64,000 nt of DNA, taken from assembly GCA_030267565.1 (NCBI GenBank), contig BRXU01000035.1:372001-436000 (forward strand), in the 5' to 3' direction. The notes under the pieces were generated by a model. It saw only the letters and a program-made list of their open reading frames with translations. It did not search any database and was not told the DNA's origin. The position numbers were made by a program, and so were the translations under genes. This document shows positions 49,225 through 59,537 of this stretch, in pieces. Positions within the stretch are counted from its first letter, which is position 1, and the number at the start of each line of letters is the position of its first letter. Source of the stretch: Pleodorina starrii (taxonomy: Eukaryota > Chlorophyta > Chlorophyceae > Chlamydomonadales > Volvocaceae).

Positions 49225-49372
49225 CGGTGCGGGATGGAGGAGGTGGTGTCGGCCGGGTTGGTAATGAGGGTTCGTTTCGGATCCTGGGCTGGTGACGGCG
49301 GAACCTGGAATGGATTTTGACCCTTACCCCCGACAGCTCTGCATGACGTGGGCGAACACGCGGTTACATTTT

Positions 49373-49377
49373 TGTAA
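49373..49377 (+). terminator. Probable poly(A) signal TGTAA of the coiled-coil gene
   Basis: TGTAA lies 149 nt after the stop at 49224, in a short AT-rich stretch on the coding strand. The position fits a normal algal 3' UTR and supports 48838-49224 as the terminal exon. Confidence 0.5.
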
Positions 49378-50243
49378 AAAGCACGCATTTGCTCGCTTCT
49401 ACCGTATCTGGCTTTCGTGTAGCTTGCGAATTGTTCGCTCAATGTGTATGTCGTAAGCTCCACTCCGCGATGCAGCACGACGGAGCACGCGCCGCCGCTG
49501 CAACCCCTGGGGGATGGATCGATGCGTGTGAACTGATGGAGCCGGCGCGGTGGGGCACTTGTCCCTTCGGGGAGTTACCGCGGGCGAGCGCATGAGCCAG
49601 CTTGTGGCTCGGCGCCATTACTAAGTGTTCCTGGATAGGGACTTGCCGCAGTCGGTACACTCAGTGCGTGCCTAGCATTGTGTGCATTGGCGGAGTCTTA
49701 TGACTTGGAGTCGTATGGCTTTAGCGGGAGCAGCTTATTATCATAGAGATGCATTAAATCAGAGCCAGACAGCATGTCGGGCCCTGCACGGGCAGGAGAG
49801 AGCTGTAAAGTCTTCTTCCTTGCCATTTGTCTTGTATGATCTCCAACACGTGCCATACCGTGACGGTACCGGCAGCCTCTGTTGTGTTGGGCGGAGCTGC
49901 AATACCGCAGAGGACTGGCGACGTGGCATGTTGTTCAATGATTGATGATTGTTGACCGGTTTTAAACTCGGCGGCGTAACTCCCGAGTTGCCGACCTGTC
50001 TCGTGACAGGTACTGCCCCAGTCAACTGCCGCTGTACCGGCAGCAGCGAACAACCAAGTTGCCCTTAGCTATTGGAGTCGTTACTTCATGCAAGGCGGAG
50101 CACTGCGTGAAGCTTGAAACATGATTTACAGATCTGAGACCCGCTAACAGGCCATTAAGCGAGGACCTGTGAGATGGCGATAGGGTCTTCGCAGGAGGAG
50201 CTTGTCAGACGACGAAGCGGGCCAGACGAGCCGCTGCTGAGCA
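49378..50243. other. Intergenic region before the transporter gene
   Basis: No gene seen. It should hold the transporter promoter and 5' UTR. Open frames up to about 99 codons occur on the minus strand (49754-50053) without motif support. Confidence 0.45.
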
Positions 50244-53200
50244 ATGGCACGGGTCTCTGAGGTCGAGCTGAGGAATCGCCCTCGCCGCAACGTGCCATGG
50301 CTGGTCGCCTACAGTCTCATGGTTCTTGCGACGGCTTTGGGAGGTGGCGTCTTCGCTTTTCTGCACAGGTAATTGCATAGGTTTCGGCGTACATGTTTTT
50401 GCAACAAACAGTCAAACGTTGTTGCGATGCTTTGGGGAGCTTCCGTGCTCGTCATCCGTTAACCCGGGGCTTGCTTGTGCGCCGAAAGCTGTCTGGTTGG
50501 CGTTGTTACCGACGTGCGCGCGTTGCGTTGTGCGTGGAAATTAGGTTCAGTGCGGGCTCACGAAGGTTCAGTGCGGGCTCACAGAAGTTGCACGTGCAAC
50601 GTTGGCGTGACAGCGAGCAAGCCCTGATTGCATTTCAGCCTGCTGAGTGGCAGCCTTTGATAGATTGCTATACGGTAGTTAGGGCATATCAGTATTCATG
50701 GCACGTGACCAGTTTTGGGACCTGTTTCCACGCTCTTTGACTGCCATCGAGCCTTGCCGTCGATGTGTCAACTGTCACCCGCTTTCTCTTTGTTGCCTCG
50801 CTGTATTACATGAAGTGTTCACACTCCAGCCCTGCTCTCGCTCGCTTTTTCATCATTTGTCTCCTTGCCCATCGCTCCGCAACCCAACCAGGAACACCCG
50901 CTATGCCGACCTGACCCCACATGGCCTTGGCGACCCGATGCTGTGCCCCATCACCGCGACCACCCACTCGGCCCGGCGGCTTCTGCAGCAGGGCCCTGAC
51001 GCGCCGACACCCGAAGACCTGGACCTCTTCATGCGGGCCGCCGGGGCCTGGGTGGGCGCCAGCGTGGGAGATGTGTGGGCCATGGGCACGGGTTTAAAGA
51101 TTGGGTTGTGGGGAATAGTCGGGTGTTGGGTATCTGGCTTCGCTGGTGGACTGCTAGTTGCATCATGCGACTTGCGTACAGCCGGGGGATGGGAGAAAAT
51201 ATCGGGTTTGGGCTGCAGGACAGGTTGCATTGAGCGTGGAGAGATTAGATGAAGGGTCCACAGGCGGGGAAGCGAAGTTGACTGGCGCTGTTCTGCGTGT
51301 GGGCGGAGCTGCCTGGGCATATGGATGCGGACTAAGGTCGCATAGTGACCTACGTCGTGTTTTGCCTGACAGGCGAGTCAACGCGCCCACACGCAACGGC
51401 TATGGAAGCCCCTGTACTTTGCGCCACTGTCCCCTGGCCATTTTGTTACCCCCCTGCCCTCGGACGGGTCGCTCCGCCCGCCCGCAGACGGAGCCCTGGG
51501 TTAATTAATTAATTAATTTTACGCGGAGACAGACTCTCGCGTGTGTTAAGGGGACCGGGCCTAGGGAGTAATTTCTTCTCCGTTCGGCGCGATCACCAGG
51601 GTGAATCAGACCTGACGGGCGGACTGATTGATCTGGGACATTTTCTCGAGCGCCCCTGCACGATCCGGAGTTTAGCGGGCCGGACTCACCGTTATTTTAC
51701 CCTGGCTAGTGCCAGGGGCCAGCGGTGGGATTCGAACCCACATCTACCCATGACCAATTCGACCAAGCATGGGATCGAACCCATGACCATCGAATTGACA
51801 AGCGAGTGCTCTACCAATTGAGCTACGCAGACGACGGAGCCCTGGGTTCCGGCCTACCTGGCGTTCGCCTTCGTGGCCATGACCTAGAGCCTCTTCCTGG
51901 CCTTCCAGATCAAAATGTTCACCGTCGCGGGAGCAACCGCGCAGTGGTACTTCCAGTCCGCGTCGGCTTCGGCTGCGTCCGGCAGCGGCAGCGGCGGCGG
52001 CAGCACTTGCCGCTACTGCAGCCGCACGCTGACGTCCCTCCGCTTCGCCGTGGGCCCTTCCCTGGGGTCTCTGTGTCTGGGCAGTGCGGTACTGACACTG
52101 GTATCTATGGGCCGTCAGGTGCGTGGGTTACCTACCCGCCGAGGAGGGCGCGGCGGGGGAAGGATGGACTGGCCGGGCGGCGGAGTGGGAAGCAGGGAAA
52201 GAGGAAGGCGAGGGCTCTGGGGCTGGGTCTCAGGAGCGGGTACTGGGCTGTTCGTCTGGGGGATGCTCGCCGTTGTAACGTGTCGGGGAACCCCGGGTGC
52301 AGAGACCCAGTCTTGTTTGGAGCCCTTTCATATCCAGGACGAGTTCTCAGACGCCCTGACCCGCTGCAAGCTGGCGCCATATTACGTTTCCGCACTTCGC
52401 GCGCTCGGCTCTGTTGTCCCACTTCCCGCAATTATTCCCGCTCTGCCCGCGCCCTTGCTCCCTAATCCTGCTTCAGGCCATGGAGAAGGCCCGGCGGGAG
52501 CGCGGCCAGAACCTGATTGCCGCCTGCGCCACCGTGTGCCTGTCCCTGCTGCTGGCGCTGGTGGAGTTTGTGACTCGGTTCGCCACCGTGCGTGCGGCCA
52601 TCACGGGGGAGGCCTTCATGGATGCGGGTCGGAACGTGGTGGCGCTGCTCACCAGGAACGCAATGGACGCGTTCGGCGTGTGGTGAGTACGGGGCACCGG
52701 GTGTCGAGGAGGAGAGCGAGGGCGGGGCATAAGGGCCCGGAGTGCATGGGCAGGGGATGTGGCACGGGCTTTGGGGGCTGACCGAGGTGGGACCGGGGGC
52801 TGTGACGGGCCGGGGAGGAACGGTGGACGAAGGGCACGGATGGCTGACTACGTTGCCACGCATCTGCAAGGGCCGCTACTCTTTCACAGACGGCGCAGGC
52901 GACTTCCGTTCCACTCTGTCGAATCCCAACCCGAACTCTTTGCCTCCCCTCCTCGGATTCGCAAGTATGGCCCCCCTTAGTCCCTCTCCCCGCCCCGGCC
53001 CCCCGTTGCTTCTTGAAACCCGCCCGTCTGTCTTCCGCAGGTGGCTGCCCCCTATGATCCTTCAGTCCTGCTCCTTCCTTCTGGCGCTGTCCTGGGCGGT
53101 GACTGCTCCTTCCTGTCCAGTTACGCAACCACGTGGAGCCACCAGGCAGCCGCATCGGCCCAGCAGGCCACCGCCTCCGCCGCTATCACCGCTGTAGTGG

Positions 53201-54016
53201 GCTTCCTGGCTGCCTGGGCGGTCCTGGGATTCCTGGCGTCGCTGCTGCTCAACATCATCGACTCGCTGTTCGTCTGCTTCGCAATGGACAGGGACATCGG
53301 ACAGGTGGGCGGCCGGGAACGGGGGAGGGCGGGCACCAGGCAGGGGCAGGGCGCGGCTGGGCGCGGCGTGGCGAGGCAGGGATCGAGGGTTTGGTGAGGG
53401 GATTGTGCAGTCGACAGTGCGATGAATGCAATGCATGTTGGGTAATTGGGGAACTGGGTCTGGTGCTGTGGAAGGATGAGCCATGTGGCCGCGCACAGCA
53501 GCGGTAGCGGCGCCGGCAGCGGCTTAGAGTGGCGGCTTTGTGACACGCTGTAGTGCAGTGCAGCAGCCCCCTCCAGGGTGACAGCGGCAGCACAGGCAGC
53601 CGCGTTCGTGGTGTTCCGAGATGCCTCACGCTCAACACACCCAGCAGCGCTGTTACGGCTCCAGCGCCCCTTTCCCGCCAACCTCACAAACGGTGTTGCG
53701 TTCCCTGTGTTCCCCAGTTTCGTCTGTTTGCCTGTTAGCTTGCCTAGTTTTGGACTAACCTCCCTCCCGTATACCTTTCTCCCCTTCGCGCGCCCCGCAG
53801 GTTTCCTCCCTAGATGTTCACACCGTCATGTCCAAGCTGCCCACCGTGGGGGCGGTGGTGCAGCAGCCCGACGGAGGACTGGTCTATGATGGTGCTGCTG
53901 TTTATGATGTGGAGGCCGCAGGTGGGCAAATGGGGAGGACACGTGGCCCCGGGGGCAGGGATGGGGGACGAGTACTGAGGGCGGGGTGGGTCGCTTACAG
54001 GGGCATGGCGCTTTGA
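50244..54016 (+). pseudogene. Choline transporter-like (CTL/PNS1 family) gene, probably disabled
   Basis: The family consists of multi-pass plasma-membrane proteins, some transporting choline. Exons recognised: 50244-50368 (MARVSEVELRNRPRRNVPW, then a first membrane span), from 50892 (NTRYADLTPHGLGDPM onward, end unclear), 51831-52118 (TVAGATAQWYF, LRFAVGPSLGSLCLGS), 52477-52682 (EAFMDAGRNVVALL), 53041-53098, 53146-53304 (LLNIIDSLFVCFAMDRD) and from 53801 (HTVMSKLP). These match the conserved C-terminal half of PF04515-type proteins. Problems: an in-frame TAG at 51885-51887, where a TGG would fit; a SINE at 51503-51832 on the exon 3 acceptor; a 47-nt intron or frameshift at 53099-53145; and too little room between 51090 and 51487 for the usual central membrane spans. 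The 3' end may extend past a donor-like site after VEAA. Confidence 0.8.
51503..51832 (-). mobile_element. tRNA-derived SINE inserted at a transporter splice acceptor
   Basis: Same family as the pair at 30610-31204, here on the minus strand: TTAATTAATT tail at the left, tRNA-like head (TAGCTCAATTGGTAGAGC, B boxes GGTTCGATCCC and GGTTCGAATCC) at the right. It is flanked by a 16-bp duplication, GACGGAGCCCTGGGTT, at 51487-51502 and 51833-51848. The target overlaps the original acceptor CGCAG|ACGGAG, and the SINE head itself ends in CGCAGAC. The 92-codon plus-strand frame inside it also occurs in the other copies and is not a gene. Confidence 0.92.
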
Positions 54017-54336
54017 ATCAAGCACGCGTGCTGTTATCGGCAGGGGCCCTCTTGAAACCCTGCCTTGCTCCACATTCCCACGTGCCTGCACCTATTATAT
54101 CCCAGGCCGCTTTGTCGTGCACCGTTGGTGTCGGTACATTTCCGGGACAAATGCCCGGTGAGGGCGCGGAGAGACGCTAGGAAGGACCCTCGAGCGTATC
54201 TGGACGTATCTCCATCTTATGGGAGATATTACGGTCGTACTGCTCGTCCAAACGAGCTCCTACCTAGGCGCGAGCGCTTCCTGCTGGAAGCGCTTCGCTT
54301 GGTCATTACGATGCCGAAGGATATATGATATTGTAA

Positions 54337-54869
54337 CACACAATCAGATCCCCAGCAGCGACTCTCGCTGTGGCGTTAGCCCAAGCCGCCACAATGGTGT
54401 CTCACATGCACTAGCGTGGCGCCGGCCGGGCCTGATCAACCTGGCTGGCTGCCTTATCGCTTGTGCATTATAGTAGTCAGCTCAGCAGCACTGTTGCTCG
54501 CGCGCACGTAGGCGCCGAGCTCGGACCTCACGCTAGGAAGAAGGAGCGCGGCCTCGCCCCAGCGGTCAGGCCTCGGGGCCAGTACTGGATGCAGTGAGCC
54601 CGGCTGCAGTCCAGCTGCTGTCGCGCACGCCCCGCGCGAGCCCACACCAAGCGAAGCCAAGCCATTGCGGACGTCCGCGAGCGGCTTTCGGGCTTCGGCA
54701 CCTAGCTGAGGTCTGCAGACCACGGTTAGGTGTTAATTTCCAACGGCACGCACGCCGTTTGGAGGGTAGCCGCGAGCGCTGCCACATCGCTGCCACGGAG
54801 CAGCTCAGGACCTAGGCCAGGTCCTCGCGCCACGAGGCGCCCAACACGCTGGAGGCTTTAGAGGACGCA
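54337..54869 (+). other. Probable 5' LTR and leader of the gypsy element
   Basis: This non-coding stretch between the transporter and gag should contain the LTR promoter, primer-binding site and leader. A TATA-like ATTATAGTAG is at about 54468. Several TGG-starting candidates for a primer-binding site exist, none convincing. Confidence 0.35.
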
Positions 54870-57800
54870 ATGTCAGCCTTCCAGCTCGCCGACGACTTTG
54901 ACGTGGGCGACGAGTATGACGCCCCGCGCGAGACGGGGCTCCTACCTCGCGTGCCTGCGTCGCCAGCCGACCGGCGACATCTTAGCGCGCTTAACAGGGT
55001 CGGGCCACAAGACGCCCGGGCCACACAGGCCCGCCTGGCGGGCGGCCTCAGCCCTCGCGAGTCGCCGGCCTCTCTAGTGACGGCCAACCCGAGCTCGTCA
55101 CTCAGCCTCCGCCACCTGCCTGAACCAACCAACGGCGGCACCCCCATTCGTCAGCAGTCGCCTCCTTCTGGCGCCGGCTCCCGCCTCTTTCTCCACAGCC
55201 TCCGGAGCATCCACGGCGCCCAACCACCTCGCCCACGTTCTCCCCCGTCACCCCTGCCCTTCCCGGGGCCTCTGGAGGGCGGCTGGCCGCTCATGGCGGC
55301 CGCTGCCGCTCTTAACCCCTATGGTGGCGGCTTTGAGGCTCTGACGGCCTTGGAGGTGCCCGCCGCCGCCGCCGAGGCGGCAGGCGGGCGCCCCCGGGCA
55401 GTGGGAGCTGCGGAGCCGGAGATAGCAGCGGAGACGGGGGAGCGCGACGCTGCAACCATGCGAGCCGCGGCGGCGGTGGCAGCGGCGATGGACGCCGCGG
55501 CCACCGACGCGGCGGCGCGCGCGGCTGCGGAACGGACCGCGGCGGATACGGCCACCGCACGCGTGCCGGGCGTCACCGCCTTGGCGGACGGGCTTGCTAT
55601 GGGCGCCGCGGCGGCGCTGGGCGCTCCAGCAGCGCCGGGCGCCGCGGCGGTACCGGCCGCCCACGCTGGCGTCCCCGGTTGTGATCCGGACCGGCTGCCC
55701 GCCCGCCGCCACGCCCTCGCTGGAGGGGCCCGTCGCGTGCTGGTGCCGGACCACACGCTCGAGGACACGCCGACCACCGCGGTGCCGCCCTACACGCCCC
55801 TGTCCGTCTACCACACGGCGGATGAAGATGGTCGCACAGGGTGGAGGTTTGAGGGCTCGAGCCCCTTGGGGACCGAGCCCGGGCTGCGGGGGAACGGCGG
55901 TGTAGGACGGGGGAACCTCCTGCAAGGGGACAGCCCGGGGTTTGTTTTTGACGCCCCGCGCGTGCAGTTGCCTGCGGGGGGCCCGGCGGAGGGCATAGTT
56001 AGGACTGTGCTGGGTTACCGAGAGGTGGCGCAGGGGGGCGCGCGCCTGCATGCGAGCGTGCAGGAGGATCAGGATCAGGAGGGGGCAGATCGGGATTATG
56101 TAGAGAGGCTCATGGCCCGACTGCACCCTGGTGGCGCGATTGGCACCAGGCCGGCGACGCGCGGAACGGGTCCTCCGGTGGGCCCGCCTGCGCGGGATGC
56201 CGATGAGCTGCAGGCCGTGCTGCACGCCCTGCGGTCCATTGGGTACATTCCCCACGCAACCCAGCGCCCCCGCGACGGCGCGGGAGGGGGGCAAGAGCGC
56301 CGGGAGTCGCACGGCGACAACACTGCCACCGCCCGTGATAGGGCAGGCTCCAACGGGGTTGGGGGCCGGCCGTGGTGGCAAGATTTACAAATGGAGGCCG
56401 CCAGCTTCGGACCCGGCCCTGAGACGCCCCCCGACCTGCTCTGGACTGTTGGGCAGGTGGACACCATCCTCTCTTACCACCAGCAGCGGGGCGCAAGGGG
56501 GGGCCGTGTCGCGCAGCTGTATGCCCTGGCGAGCCTGCGCACTCTGCCCGACACGCCCACAGCCAATCACCTAGTCGGGCTCCCGCTGCCCACACAGGCG
56601 GATCCGGCTATCTGGACAATTTCCCTAATGTTGTCCTACGTCCCCCATGCCTCCTCCCAGCAGGGTTGCACGGAGGCCGAGCTCTACTGGGTGGAGCTCC
56701 GTCATTACCTGAACAGGACCTACCCGCCGGTACCCCGCCGCGCCACGCTGCCCGCGGGTGCGGCGGGGCTGGGGCCCCCACTTGCGGCACCGCCACCGCA
56801 AGCGGCCAATGCCACCTCGCCACCAGGGGCCCCCTCAACCGGCGGTGCGCCGCCGACGCCGCCCACGCCGCCGCCTGGCCCCAATCCCCCACCACCTCCC
56901 TCGCCTTTGCCGTCCCCCTCTGGCGCCTCGCCGTCGGTGACACCAGCCGTGACGACGACGCCGTCGGACACGTCGGCCGGCGTGCAACGCCGGCCGGGCG
57001 AGATTGTCGCTCTCCCCCAGGACGACTGGGAGCCCGCCAAACCCGTCCAGGGCCAGGGCTACGAGTTCGACGGGAAGCCCCAAAACTATACAGCCTTCAA
57101 GAGCAAGGTGGAGAACTACCTGGTGACGGCGCTGGGGCCACGGTCTAGTGCCCGCTACAAGCACGCTGATTACAAGCACGTCGTCACCGTGCTGGTCAGC
57201 ATGTTCCTAAAAGCGGACAGCCCGCCCCGGCGGACGTACACGCAGCAGCGAATCGGCGAGCTGCTCGATGATCATTTCGCCGAGTACACGGCCGCTGGCG
57301 GGGACGCGGCGCTCTACCGCGGTCAGGCAGCGCCGCGGGAGGGCGCGCGCAACTTCGTCGACTTCTGGCTCGCCAACGTGCTACAGATCACGGCTGGCAA
57401 CGGCGCCGTTATCGAGCAGGAGTACGACGCGTACGTGTACCCGGTCGGAGTGGACCCAAACACCGCCGTCACCGAGTTCACCAGCCGGTTTTCGCTGCTG
57501 CCCGCTGAGACGTACGCCGAGCCAAGGAAGGCGCAATGGTTCCTGCGTGCCGCCATCCGCGCTCTCGCCGGCTACAAGCAGCTGAAGGAAGCGGTCCTGC
57601 GCCTCCGGACCGAAGACAAGTTCCACCTGCTCACGCTCCGGCAGGCGGCCAATATCATCGGCGCCATGGTGGGGGGATCGGGGCTTTCCGGCCTGCAGCA
57701 GCGGCCTCCACACACGCTAAAGGAAGAGGACGACGGCGTCGGCGGCGGCAGCGGCGGGGGCACAGGTGGCGGCGGCAGTGCCACAGTCGGCGGTGGCTCT

Positions 57801-59537
57801 GGCAACAACAGTAGCGGCGGCGGCGGCGGCGGCAATGGGACAGGCGGCGGAGGCGGCCGCAAGAACCACACGGTCAATGCGTTGGCGCCGTCCGGCAACA
57901 GATCCAAGGGCAACGCCCCCCGCGCCGAGCACGACCAGGTCACAATGGCGGCGGCCGCGGCGGCAGACCGGATCTGCCCCGAAGGACGCTGGGTAGCCCA
58001 CCAGGACAAGACCTGCCGCCTGCACCCCTTCCTGGGCAGCAACCACAAGCAGCGGCACTGCAGGGGGTCCAAGCAGCGCATAGCGACGGATCCGGCGGGG
58101 CTGCTGGCGGAGATGCAGGCGAAGGTTCACGAGGCGCGGCAAGGGCGGGGGCTGCCGGCGGATTTGACGGACAAGTCTGTGCCAGCGTTGGCTTTGGCGC
58201 CTAGCGCTTCGCAACGCCAGGTCGACCGCATGGACGCGCAGCTTCAGCAGCTCCATCAGCTGCTGGCGGCGCAGCGCATCCCGTCGTCAGCTGTATCGGA
58301 GGCAGCGGCCCCGCTGCCGGTACAGATGCTCGCATGGCGGCAGCAAGCAGCGCAGGCGCCACCGCCCCCACCACAGTCGGTGGCCCCCTCGGCAGTATCC
58401 TACCACCGGCACCCGGCAACGCCCCAGCTGCAGCACCCGCCTGCGTCGTACGCGGCCCCCTCCACGCCACCGCCACCGCCACCCTGGCCGGCAGCGGTGG
58501 CGATGCCCGCCGCCATGCCGGGCCCATACGATGCAGCGCCCCACTCATCCATAGCGCTGCCCTTCGGAACCTACGCCGTCTGCCCGGTCGGCGCGACGGT
58601 GGCAGAGCGCATGCCGCCGGGCTTCCAGCAGCATAACAGCCATGCACCTGCCAAGGCTCCGGAGAAAGGCCCGGCAGCCGCGCCCGGCTCTTACGACCAC
58701 ACCGCCGTCGCCGTGTTGCCTGGCCCGCTGACCCAGGCCATACAGCTACTGGACAATGCACGAAATTGCCTCGTCCAAATGCAGTCGTCGGCCCTGGCCG
58801 CGGTAAAGCCAGCGCCGCCGCCACTGGCGGCAGCGCAGGCAGCACCGCCGGCCGCCGCGCTGGCGTCGCCTGCAGCCGCCCTGCCGCCGTCGCCATCGGC
58901 GTCGGCGCTGGTGGCGCTCGCGACGCCGGCAGCCGCACTGGCGATGACGGACGCCTCGCTCCACCCAGCCAATATGGCCCTGTCGGACCACGACGACCTG
59001 GCGCGGCCGCTGCCGTACCTGCAGCAAACCTGGCCGGCAGAGAGCCTGCTGGTGGGCGGCGAGCTGGTGCGCGACGTGCTGGTCGACACCGGCAGCGCCA
59101 TCATCATAGTCGCGCAGCGCTTGGCGGATCGGCTGCAGCTGCGGTGCCAGCCACGGCCCGAGTACACCGTCACCACCGCGGCAGGCCGCTCAACGCTGCT
59201 TGGCGAGGTGTGCGGGGGCCTGACGCTCACGTTCGGTGCCGGTGCTGGTCAGGGCCACACCATCTGGCTGCCGGCCATGCTGGCAGCGGACTCCGGCGCC
59301 GAGGCCTATGAGTTGTTGCTGGGCATGCGCGCACTGCAGCCGCTTCAGTCCCGACTCGACCTGCGTGAGGGCCGGGAGAAACTTGAGATGTGGCCGCCGG
59401 GACACGGGTACCTTGGCATTCCCATCATCATCCGCTGGCCGTCCCTGGGCGGCGGTGTCGCACCACTAGCCGCGAGCACAGCGGCGCCCACACTTCCACA
59501 GCCGCCCCCTCTCGCGGGGGGCGGCGGCTCCTTATGA
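54870..59537 (+). CDS. Gag-protease polyprotein of the Ty3/gypsy element
   Basis: 1555 residues: structural Gag plus aspartic protease. The first 700 or so residues are Ala/Pro/Gly-rich and disordered-looking, unusually long for Gag. The folded Gag core is about residues 720-945 (YEFDGKPQNYTAFKSKVENY, RNFVDFWLANVLQITAG, AQWFLRAAIRALAGY). A Gly/Ser-rich spacer follows, then a C-x2-H-x6-H-x4-C knuckle (CRLHPFLGSNHKQRHC, about 1048) instead of the classical CCHC. After a Pro/Ala/Gln-rich linker comes the protease at about 1395-1520, active site VDTGSA, with ELLLGMRAL as its C-terminal motif. The stop TGA (59535-59537) overlaps the pol ATG. The ATG at 54870 is the first in frame after the leader. 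Confidence 0.9.
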   Translation: MSAFQLADDFDVGDEYDAPRETGLLPRVPASPADRRHLSALNRVGPQDARATQARLAGGLSPRESPASLVTANPSSSLSLRHLPEPTNGGTPIRQQSPPSGAGSRLFLHSLRSIHGAQPPRPRSPPSPLPFPGPLEGGWPLMAAAAALNPYGGGFEALTALEVPAAAAEAAGGRPRAVGAAEPEIAAETGERDAATMRAAAAVAAAMDAAATDAAARAAAERTAADTATARVPGVTALADGLAMGAAAALGAPAAPGAAAVPAAHAGVPGCDPDRLPARRHALAGGARRVLVPDHTLEDTPTTAVPPYTPLSVYHTADEDGRTGWRFEGSSPLGTEPGLRGNGGVGRGNLLQGDSPGFVFDAPRVQLPAGGPAEGIVRTVLGYREVAQGGARLHASVQEDQDQEGADRDYVERLMARLHPGGAIGTRPATRGTGPPVGPPARDADELQAVLHALRSIGYIPHATQRPRDGAGGGQERRESHGDNTATARDRAGSNGVGGRPWWQDLQMEAASFGPGPETPPDLLWTVGQVDTILSYHQQRGARGGRVAQLYALASLRTLPDTPTANHLVGLPLPTQADPAIWTISLMLSYVPHASSQQGCTEAELYWVELRHYLNRTYPPVPRRATLPAGAAGLGPPLAAPPPQAANATSPPGAPSTGGAPPTPPTPPPGPNPPPPPSPLPSPSGASPSVTPAVTTTPSDTSAGVQRRPGEIVALPQDDWEPAKPVQGQGYEFDGKPQNYTAFKSKVENYLVTALGPRSSARYKHADYKHVVTVLVSMFLKADSPPRRTYTQQRIGELLDDHFAEYTAAGGDAALYRGQAAPREGARNFVDFWLANVLQITAGNGAVIEQEYDAYVYPVGVDPNTAVTEFTSRFSLLPAETYAEPRKAQWFLRAAIRALAGYKQLKEAVLRLRTEDKFHLLTLRQAANIIGAMVGGSGLSGLQQRPPHTLKEEDDGVGGGSGGGTGGGGSATVGGGSGNNSSGGGGGGNGTGGGGGRKNHTVNALAPSGNRSKGNAPRAEHDQVTMAAAAAADRICPEGRWVAHQDKTCRLHPFLGSNHKQRHCRGSKQRIATDPAGLLAEMQAKVHEARQGRGLPADLTDKSVPALALAPSASQRQVDRMDAQLQQLHQLLAAQRIPSSAVSEAAAPLPVQMLAWRQQAAQAPPPPPQSVAPSAVSYHRHPATPQLQHPPASYAAPSTPPPPPPWPAAVAMPAAMPGPYDAAPHSSIALPFGTYAVCPVGATVAERMPPGFQQHNSHAPAKAPEKGPAAAPGSYDHTAVAVLPGPLTQAIQLLDNARNCLVQMQSSALAAVKPAPPPLAAAQAAPPAAALASPAAALPPSPSASALVALATPAAALAMTDASLHPANMALSDHDDLARPLPYLQQTWPAESLLVGGELVRDVLVDTGSAIIIVAQRLADRLQLRCQPRPEYTVTTAAGRSTLLGEVCGGLTLTFGAGAGQGHTIWLPAMLAADSGAEAYELLLGMRALQPLQSRLDLREGREKLEMWPPGHGYLGIPIIIRWPSLGGGVAPLAASTAAPTLPQPPPLAGGGGSL

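Noticed and set aside
51543..51821. 92-codon frame also present at 30582-30839 and 30885-31163
   Set aside because: It lies entirely within the tRNA-derived SINE family and recurs only with it; SINEs are non-coding.
55248..56381. 377-codon minus-strand frame opposite gag
   Set aside because: Shadow frame in very GC-rich coding sequence; gag is continuous on the plus strand.
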